Assembly: GCA_038222225.1 (NCBI GenBank)
Contig: JBBRHV010000005.1
Location: 4,477 to 68,476, forward strand
Reading direction: 5' to 3'
Origin: JAKLFA01 sp038222225
GTDB lineage: Bacteria; Omnitrophota; Gorgyraeia; Zapsychrales; JANLHA01
DNA length: 64,000 bases
Shown one piece after another: positions 58,229-64,000 of the stretch. Under the pieces are notes generated by a model. The model saw only the letters and a list, made by a program, of their open reading frames with translations, was not told where the DNA came from and did not search any database. The first letter of the stretch is position 1. Every line of letters begins with the position of its first letter. Position numbers and translations under genes: made by a program.

Positions 58229-58954
58229 ATGAGAGTTGGACGTATTCGTGTTATTGTTTTGATGGGGCTCTTTCTTGCAGTCTCCGGATCCAGCGCCTTG
58301 GCGGATTGGCGCAGTTATGTGTGGACCTATGAATATATGACCATGGCGAAAGGGGCAAAGGAAATCGAATATTATTTTACAACCGAAGTCCCGAAGGCTA
58401 CGGCGTTCAATGTCAATACCATAAAGCATTGGCTTGAGCTGGAGTATGGGATCACGGATCGATGGGATATCGCCGGGTACCTGCAGTACAAGCAGACCAA
58501 CACAAAGACCAAAGATGATTTTAATTATGACGGGTTCAAGATCCGTACACGGTATCGCTTTGGCGAAAAGGAGAAATATCTTTTAGATCCTCTTGTTTAT
58601 TTTGAATTTAAGAAAGATGACAAAGGTGATACTCCGGATAAACTGGAAACGAAAGTTATTTTGGCCAAAGACATCAGGGATTTCAATTTTTCCTATAATC
58701 AGGTTCTTGAAACGCCGATCGAAAGTCACGGAAAGTCTGAGCATGGATATGCGGCAGGGATCAGCCATTCTTTGACGAATCGGTTTAAGTTTGGGGTTGA
58801 ATCTAAAGGGAACTATACGGATGATGTCTATTATTTGGGTCCGACCGTGTCGATGGCTCAGAAAAGATTTTGGGCAGGCGCGGGTGTGGTTTGGGGTCTT
58901 AATGATCGAAGCGATGATATTCAGACGCGCGTCATTGTAGGATTTCCTTTTTAA
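58229..58954 (+). CDS. Predicted outer-membrane beta-barrel protein
   Basis: A 241-residue secreted protein. The N-terminus (RIRVIVLMGLFLAVSGSSALA) is a Sec signal peptide with a predicted AxA-type cleavage site near residue 25. The rest alternates aromatic and polar residues in strand-like runs (WLELEYGITDRWDIAGYLQY, TRYRFGE, GAGVVWGL) and ends in Phe (VIVGFPF), as outer-membrane barrels do. It resembles small barrels annotated as transporter or MetA-like proteins; the ligand is unknown. It lies just before the metal-efflux genes, with which a link is possible. Confidence 0.65.
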   Translation: MRVGRIRVIVLMGLFLAVSGSSALADWRSYVWTYEYMTMAKGAKEIEYYFTTEVPKATAFNVNTIKHWLELEYGITDRWDIAGYLQYKQTNTKTKDDFNYDGFKIRTRYRFGEKEKYLLDPLVYFEFKKDDKGDTPDKLETKVILAKDIRDFNFSYNQVLETPIESHGKSEHGYAAGISHSLTNRFKFGVESKGNYTDDVYYLGPTVSMAQKRFWAGAGVVWGLNDRSDDIQTRVIVGFPF

Positions 58955-59000
58955 GGAGAATTTTAAAAATGAAAAGCAAAAAGGATGTGGTCAAAAAAAA

Positions 59001-59030
59001 TTGACATAGGGTAGGGGGGTATGGTATATT
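59001..59030 (+). promoter_or_regulatory. csoR promoter with embedded CsoR-type operator
   Basis: -35 TTGACA at 59001-59006 and -10 TATATT at 59025-59030 (18-base spacer). The spacer holds ATAGGGTAGGGGGGTAT (59006-59022), a G-tract flanked by AT-rich ends as in CsoR/RcnR-family operators. CsoR bound here would block RNA polymerase until copper releases it. Confidence 0.75.
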
Positions 59031-59060
59031 TAAAGTGCGAACAAGAAGGAGAACGCAGTT

Positions 59061-59345
59061 ATGTCAGCTAACCCTACGCATAGCGACCAAATAGTGGCCC
59101 TTAAAAGGATCGAAGGTCAGGTTAAAGGTCTGCAGAAAATGATCGAAGAAAATCGGTATTGCGTGGACATTCTAACGCAAACCGCTTCGGTGGTGGGGGC
59201 CTTGTTAAGGGTTCAGGACAAGGTTTTAGAAAAACATCTGCAAATGTGTGTTAAAAATACTTTAGAGGGAACCTCTGAAGCGGAGAAACAGAAGAAAATT
59301 AATGAGATGCTTGAGCTGATGAAAAAGTTCAGAAGGAATGTGTGA
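59061..59345 (+). CDS. csoR: CsoR-family copper-sensing repressor
   Basis: All-helical metal-sensing repressor (DUF156). The 94 residues match the family (LKRIEGQVKGLQKMIEENRYCVDIL). Putative Cu(I) ligands are Cys34, His59 and Cys63 (KHLQMC), the Cys-His-Cys set of CsoR rather than the His-Cys-His-His set of nickel/cobalt RcnR. Copper specificity is thus likely but not proven. An operator lies in its own promoter, and metal-efflux genes follow. Confidence 0.9.
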   Translation: MSANPTHSDQIVALKRIEGQVKGLQKMIEENRYCVDILTQTASVVGALLRVQDKVLEKHLQMCVKNTLEGTSEAEKQKKINEMLELMKKFRRNV

Positions 59346-59346
59346 A

Positions 59347-59772
59347 ATGAATACGCGTTTAAGACAGGGTGTGAGCATCGGCCTGATTGTTTTTTTTGTA
59401 GCGTCTTCTATTCTTTGCTGCTGCTTTTCAAAGAGCTCGCAGGCTTTTGAGCAAAGTGCTAATTCAAGCTTTTCGATTTTTCAGAACAATCAAGAAAGCC
59501 ATTCGTGCTGTCAGCAAAGGGCCCAACAGAACACGTCTTCCCATCACAAACAATGTCAATGCGGAAAGATCGTAGGATTAGTTGTTGAACAAAAGGGAGA
59601 GGCCCTAAATGAACATAAGAGTTCGTTCACAACAGATCACGATGTGTGGGCGATCATGGCCCTTTCCAATTGGACGACCCCCGATGAAACATTCAAAAAT
59701 ACCGGTCAGGATTTAAAAACCACCAAAAGACACAGTCCTTTTTATATTCAAACTCATCAGTTAAGAATTTAA
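59347..59772 (+). CDS. Cys/His-rich membrane-anchored or secreted protein
   Basis: A 141-residue protein without a recognised family. The N-terminus has a hydrophobic segment (VSIGLIVFFVASSIL) followed by CCCF, then a polar region rich in Cys and His (SHSCCQQ, SSHHKQCQCGK) that could bind copper or another soft metal. From ATG 59347 the ribosome binding site AAGGA is 9 bases upstream; an ATG at 59338 overlaps csoR. Position between csoR and the efflux channel supports a role as a periplasmic metal-binding protein, by inference. Confidence 0.6.
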   Translation: MNTRLRQGVSIGLIVFFVASSILCCCFSKSSQAFEQSANSSFSIFQNNQESHSCCQQRAQQNTSSHHKQCQCGKIVGLVVEQKGEALNEHKSSFTTDHDVWAIMALSNWTTPDETFKNTGQDLKTTKRHSPFYIQTHQLRI

Positions 59773-59925
59773 TATTTATTTGCAGATATTGCGCTTGGAT
59801 ATTCTCTGCTTCAATGGATATCCACGAATTCGCTTTTTGTTCTATGTAAGAGTAGAATGAACGAAGCTCAAAGAACAATCATCGGCACGAAAAAGAAGGC
59901 ATTATTTTTGAAGGAGGGAATAGAG

Positions 59926-61269
59926 ATGTTGTTTAAAAAAGAAAAAGTCAGCCTGGTTGTGCTTATCGCGGTGATGATGTGCAGCAGTTTAAGTTATGGC
60001 GCCAGCGGCGGCATGAGCAGAAAAAAACAATTGCGCCAGCAGGAACGTTTTTTTACCAAAGACGATCATTCCTCAGAGATGCCGATCACAGAGCAATCAA
60101 CGGTTGATGATTATATTGCGTTAGGATTGCACAATAATCCGGATCTTCGCAGCCGGTTTTATCAGTGGAAAGCCGTCTATGAACAGATTGCCCAGGAGTT
60201 CTCCTTATCTGATCCGCAGTTTTCTTATACAAAATATAGCAGCGAATCGGATAAGGAAGAAGCGTTTGCGGTCGGCCAGATGATTCCTTGGCCGGGCAAG
60301 CTCTTGGACCGTAAATCCAAAGCAGAGGCCGCCAGTGATGCGTCCTATTATAATTTTCAGGCCAAGAGATTAGAGATCGTTCGTCAGATCAGCGAGGCGT
60401 ATTATGAATACACATATCTGTCGAAAGCGATTTTGATCACGCAGGAAAACATGAAATTGCTTAAAAATTTTGAAAGCGTTGCTCAAACGAAATATAAATC
60501 CGGTTCAACCAAGAATGGGGATTTGCTGAAGATACAAGTCGAGCTAGGGAAGTTGCAGAATGAGCTGACAAGCATGGAAGACATGCAGCTGCCTTTAATG
60601 GCAAGGCTGAATGCTTTTTTGAGCCGTCCTGCCAACGCACAGTTGCCTTGGCCGAAGGACTCTTTGGAAAACGCGGCGCTGGAGGCGAGCTATGCGGACG
60701 TTGAGGCGCTGATTCAGCAGGCTCAAGACACGAATCCTGAATTGGCAGCGGCTGAAAAAAACATTGAAGCTGGACGAACGCAGCTGAAATTGTCCCGGCA
60801 GGGATACATTCCTGATCTTATGGTGACTTTGACGGATGAGAAGATGCGCCCTTCCGGCATGGGAGGAGAGGACGATTCATGGATGGTGATGGCTTCCGTT
60901 AATGTTCCTTTCTGGTTCGGACGCGTTAACTCAGAGATCCGGCAAGCGAAGGCTGACGTAAAGGCTTTTGAGAATGAAAAGGAAAACAAGACCAATGATT
61001 TGGGTTTCGAAATCTCGATGGTGCATTATAAACTGCGTGATTCTTTGCGTCAATCGCAGCTGTATCAGGGGGCGTTGATTCCCAAGGCGGTTCAAACATT
61101 GAACGCGACCCAGTCCGGTTATGAATCCGGGGATATGGAGTTTTTATCTTTGATCGATGCGCAGCGCATGCTTTTGGAATTTCAATTGGCGTATTACCGG
61201 CACAATGCGGATTTTTATCAGCGTTTGGCAGAATTGAAAAGTTTGATCGGAACAGGCACAGAAAAATAA
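59926..61269 (+). CDS. TolC-family outer-membrane efflux channel (CusC-like)
   Basis: Outer-membrane exit duct for the RND metal pump. From ATG 59926 (AAGGAGG 8 bases upstream) it is 447 residues with a signal peptide (VSLVVLIAVMMCSSLSYGAS). The two long coiled-coil repeats of outer-membrane efflux proteins are visible: YIALGLHNNPDL... in the first and LIQQAQDTNPELAAAEKNIE in the second, each with a following helix. PWPGKLLDRK is also typical. No lipobox Cys at the cleavage site is clear, unlike E. coli CusC. cusB follows after 25 bases. Confidence 0.9.
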   Translation: MLFKKEKVSLVVLIAVMMCSSLSYGASGGMSRKKQLRQQERFFTKDDHSSEMPITEQSTVDDYIALGLHNNPDLRSRFYQWKAVYEQIAQEFSLSDPQFSYTKYSSESDKEEAFAVGQMIPWPGKLLDRKSKAEAASDASYYNFQAKRLEIVRQISEAYYEYTYLSKAILITQENMKLLKNFESVAQTKYKSGSTKNGDLLKIQVELGKLQNELTSMEDMQLPLMARLNAFLSRPANAQLPWPKDSLENAALEASYADVEALIQQAQDTNPELAAAEKNIEAGRTQLKLSRQGYIPDLMVTLTDEKMRPSGMGGEDDSWMVMASVNVPFWFGRVNSEIRQAKADVKAFENEKENKTNDLGFEISMVHYKLRDSLRQSQLYQGALIPKAVQTLNATQSGYESGDMEFLSLIDAQRMLLEFQLAYYRHNADFYQRLAELKSLIGTGTEK

Positions 61270-61294
61270 ATTTTTTAAAAACGGAGGGGTTGAG

Positions 61295-63322
61295 ATGAAC
61301 ACAGAGCGTATGAAAATTTTCAAAGATCGCGCGTCTCAGTTTTGGCAGAAGCATTGGAAGCTCATCATTGCGGGAGCCGTTGCGGTCATCATTGCCGTGA
61401 ATGTGTTCTCCGGTGTTTTTTCAAAAGCGACGGAGTCCCATGTTGGGCATCAGATGACACGCGGTTCTGAGGAGCGGACGATCAAATATTGGACCTGCTC
61501 AATGCATCCCCAGATCAAGCTTCCTAAAAAAGGACTTTGTCCTATTTGCGGCATGGAGCTGATCCCTGTCTATGAACAAGTGGTTATGCAGGGTGAAGGC
61601 GCGGATGTTTCTTTAATGCTGAATAAAACCGGACAGGCCCTGGCGGAAGTTGAAACAGCGGCGGTTCACTATCAGGAAGTTTTTAATGAGGTCAGGCTGG
61701 TTGGAAAAGTCGATTATGATGAAACGCGGCTTTCGTATATCAGCGCATGGATCTCCGGGCGCATCGACCGGCTGTTTGTGGATTTTACCGGGATCAAAGT
61801 GAGAAAAGGCGACCATCTGATTGAGCTTTACAGTCCGGAGTTGTTAGCGACGCAAGAGGAATACTTGCAGGCGATCAAAAATTTGGAGGACACCAAGGAT
61901 AGCTCGCTGAGCGTTATCCGGGATACGGCCACCACAACATTGGAAAGCACCAAAGAAAAGTTAAGGTTATACGGTATTAACGAAGAGCAGGTTCAGGAGA
62001 TCGAAAAGCGCGGCGTTCCTGATGAACACATGACGATCTATTCTCCTGTTGCCGGAACAGTGATTCATAAAAACGGCGTTGAAGGGATGTATGTGAAAAC
62101 TGGCGATCAAATTTATACGATCGCGGATTTAAGTAAGGTCTGGTTGTTTTTAGAGGCGTATGAAAGCGATATTCAGTGGCTGCATTACGGTCAGGATGTG
62201 AAGGTCGAGGCAGAGAGCTATCCGGGAGAAATCTTTCATGGCAAGATCGCCTTTGTGGATCCTTTTGTCAGCGAAAAAACACGGACGATCAAGCTACGTG
62301 TCAATGTCGATAATAAGGATGAAAAGCTTAAGCCCGGGATGTTTGTGAGAACGACTATTCGTGCGGTTTTGGGAGAAGGCGGGAAAATTTATCAAGAAGA
62401 CCTGGTGGGTCAATGGATCTGTCCCATGCATCCGGATGTCGTCAAGGAACAGCAGGAACCGTGTGACATTTGCGGCATGGATCTGGTCAAGGCCAGTGAA
62501 TTTGGTTTCTCAGAGAAACCTACAGAGCAAAAGAAGGCCCTGGTGATCCCTGCGACAGCCCCTTTACTAACGGGAAAAAGGGCCATTGTCTATGTTGAAA
62601 ATGAAACAGAACAACAAACACTTAAGCGTTATGAGGGACGGGAAGTTGTATTGGGCCCGCGTGCCGGTGAAAATTATGTCGTGATCTCGGGATTGAAAGA
62701 AGGCGAACGCGTTGTCACCAAAGGGAATTTTAAAATTGACAGTGCGCTTCAGCTTCAGGCCAAACCGAGCATGATGAATCCGGCGGGATATTACAGCGAG
62801 ACGGAAAACACTTTTACGTACGGTGTAAACAATTCAAGTGAAAGCGCGGGTCTGCTGTCTGCGGCCTTGCCATACTATTTATCCGCCTCAAGGGCGTTGT
62901 CTCAAGAGGATCCGCATGCCGCCGCCGAGAACCTTGAACGATTTAAGAGCGAGCTGGAGAAAGTGCTCAGCGAAAATTCAACGGGGGAGCGAGCTCAGGG
63001 CATTGTCAATGATATACAGACGTTGAGAGACGGGCTTCAAAAGACCGATCACGATTTAGATTTTTTAAGGACTCAATTCAGCGGCGTTTCAAATGTTCTT
63101 AAAAAGATTTTTGAGACCTATGAATACAAGGAAGACTTGAAACTCTATTTAATGTTTTGTCCTATGGCCTTTGGCAATCAGGGAGGGTATTGGCTTCAGG
63201 ACTCCCAGGAAGTGAAGAATCCTTATTTTGGGGCCAAGATGTTAACGTGCGGCGAAATAAAAAATGAATATGGCCGGGTCATTCAGGAAACACAGCCGGT
63301 GACTGGTCATGCAGGGCACTAA
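61295..63322 (+). CDS. cusB: CusB-type efflux adaptor with two metal-binding modules and DUF3347
   Basis: Periplasmic membrane-fusion protein linking CusA to the outer channel. The 675 residues show an N-terminal membrane anchor (IIAGAVAVIIAVNVFSG), a heavy-metal-binding module (YWTCSMHPQ...CPICGMEL), HlyD-type barrel-sandwich and coiled-coil parts (about 100-360), a second such module near 371 (WICPMHPDV...CDICGMDL), then a C-terminal DUF3347-like region (from about 504) with CPMAFGNQGGYWLQ and NPYFGAKMLTCGE. The two modules and extra domain make it much longer than the usual 400-480 residues. Metal identity (Cu, Ag) is inferred. Confidence 0.92.
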   Translation: MNTERMKIFKDRASQFWQKHWKLIIAGAVAVIIAVNVFSGVFSKATESHVGHQMTRGSEERTIKYWTCSMHPQIKLPKKGLCPICGMELIPVYEQVVMQGEGADVSLMLNKTGQALAEVETAAVHYQEVFNEVRLVGKVDYDETRLSYISAWISGRIDRLFVDFTGIKVRKGDHLIELYSPELLATQEEYLQAIKNLEDTKDSSLSVIRDTATTTLESTKEKLRLYGINEEQVQEIEKRGVPDEHMTIYSPVAGTVIHKNGVEGMYVKTGDQIYTIADLSKVWLFLEAYESDIQWLHYGQDVKVEAESYPGEIFHGKIAFVDPFVSEKTRTIKLRVNVDNKDEKLKPGMFVRTTIRAVLGEGGKIYQEDLVGQWICPMHPDVVKEQQEPCDICGMDLVKASEFGFSEKPTEQKKALVIPATAPLLTGKRAIVYVENETEQQTLKRYEGREVVLGPRAGENYVVISGLKEGERVVTKGNFKIDSALQLQAKPSMMNPAGYYSETENTFTYGVNNSSESAGLLSAALPYYLSASRALSQEDPHAAAENLERFKSELEKVLSENSTGERAQGIVNDIQTLRDGLQKTDHDLDFLRTQFSGVSNVLKKIFETYEYKEDLKLYLMFCPMAFGNQGGYWLQDSQEVKNPYFGAKMLTCGEIKNEYGRVIQETQPVTGHAGH

Positions 63323-63386
63323 GGGCAGAGATGGATGCGCAGGAGGCGAGACGCAATGAATAAAAGATCAAGAACGGAGACCGGTT

Positions 63387-64000
63387 ATGTTAAATAGCGC
63401 CATTAAATTTTTTCTTGAGAATAAATTGGTCACAGTGTTGTTTATTATAGGCCTTCTTGTTTGGGGATTGGCGGTCATGCCGTTCGATATAAAAGAAACC
63501 TTGATCCCCAGAGACCCTGTTCCGGTGGATGCTATTCCTGATATCGGGGAAAACCAGCAGATCGTTTTTGCCGAATGGATGGGACGCTCTCCTCAGGATG
63601 TGGAAGATCAGGTGACGTACCCATTGGTCATTTCACTTCAAGGCATTCCGGAAGTTAAAACTGTCCGCAGTGTTTCATCGTTTGGATTTTCGGAAGTTAT
63701 GATTATTTTTAAAGACGGTGTTGATTTTTATTGGTCCCGTTCCCGCGTTCTTGAACGCTTGAGCAGCGCTCAAAAGGATCTGCCTGAAGGCGTTGTCCCT
63801 GCGCTTGGGCCTGATGCCACGGCCCTGGGTCAGATTTTTTGGTATACGCTGGAAGGCGAAGGGTTCGGTCTGGATGAATTGCGTTCGATCCAGGATTGGT
63901 ATGTGAAATATGCTTTGCAATCGGCCGAAGGGATCAGTGAGGTTGCTTCTATCGGCGGCTTTGTCAAAGAGTATCAGATCGACATTGATCCGGATGCCAT
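63387..64000 (+). CDS. cusA: CusA/CzcA-type RND metal efflux pump (5' part)
   Basis: Inner-membrane proton-driven pump of the heavy-metal RND class. About 204 codons are visible before the window ends. The first helix (LVTVLFIIGLLVWGLAVMPF) and the periplasmic text PVDAIPDIGENQQIVFAEWMGRSPQDVEDQVTYPL are typical of CusA/CzcA. Start ATG 63387 follows GGAG. It is 64 bases after cusB, completing a CusC-B-A order. Confidence 0.93.
   Translation, partial: MLNSAIKFFLENKLVTVLFIIGLLVWGLAVMPFDIKETLIPRDPVPVDAIPDIGENQQIVFAEWMGRSPQDVEDQVTYPLVISLQGIPEVKTVRSVSSFGFSEVMIIFKDGVDFYWSRSRVLERLSSAQKDLPEGVVPALGPDATALGQIFWYTLEGEGFGLDELRSIQDWYVKYALQSAEGISEVASIGGFVKEYQIDIDPDA

Overview
The window is a bacterial chromosome segment that includes the replication-origin neighbourhood. 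The division between strands is strict. gyrB, a DUF721 gene, dnaN and dnaA lie on the minus strand at the left end. Everything from rpmH (4424) to the right end lies on the plus strand. Outer-membrane proteins (TolC-type channel, a beta-barrel, lipoprotein, CusBA) point to a diderm cell. The gene set (Hox NAD-linked hydrogenase, Rex, ParABS, many small or pared-down proteins) suggests an anaerobic or facultative lineage outside the well-studied phyla. Candidatus Omnitrophota is my best guess, but that is an inference from gene content and style, not a proof.

Layout. 1-4386: gyrB (3' end cut by the window), DUF721/DciA-like gene, dnaN, dnaA and a probable oriC with degenerate DnaA boxes. 4387-8533: rpmH, yidD, yidC, a Jag-N-only protein, two parS sites, parA, parB; rnpA is missing from its usual place. 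8575-11502: yicC, gmk, rpoZ, stand-alone coaC, then tRNA-Cys, tRNA-Leu and tRNA-Val with a tRNA relic between the last two. 11555-20934: thrS, infC (AUU start), rpmI, rplT, a small membrane protein, trkA, trkH, pheS, pheT. 20991-27925: 6S RNA, rarA, 5-formyl-THF cyclo-ligase, RNase Y, YmdB, PilZ, a short gltX, a tiny lipoprotein. 27974-31598: tRNA-Gln beside glnS, then a cation/proton antiporter with CBS domains.

31619-43940 is a hydrogenase island: rex, hypA, hypB, hoxF (NuoE-NuoF fusion), hoxU, hoxY, hoxH, the protease hoxW, a lone receiver domain, hypF, hypC, hypD, hypE. Nearly identical Rex operators sit just downstream of the -10 boxes of both the rex and the hox promoters, so the cluster should respond to the NADH/NAD ratio.

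43966-58061 is a tightly packed sulfate-assimilation and siroheme operon: an Rrf2 regulator, DUF2061, APS reductase, cysD, cysN fused to a degenerate APS-kinase domain, met8, hemA, hemC, cobA-hemD, hemB, siroheme sulfite reductase, a TPR-GltD-ferredoxin fusion that is a good candidate electron donor, and hemL. Several tetrapyrrole enzymes lack normal C-terminal domains. The most striking is HemC, which ends before domain 3 and so lacks the canonical dipyrromethane cysteine.

58229-64000 is a beta-barrel protein followed by a copper or related metal efflux locus: csoR with a G-tract operator inside its own promoter, a Cys/His-rich secreted protein, a TolC-like channel, a CusB-type adaptor with two metal-binding modules plus DUF3347, and cusA, which runs off the window.

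No insertion sequences, prophage or CRISPR arrays were seen. Intergenic inverted repeats occur after pheS, rny, tRNA-Gln and hypD.
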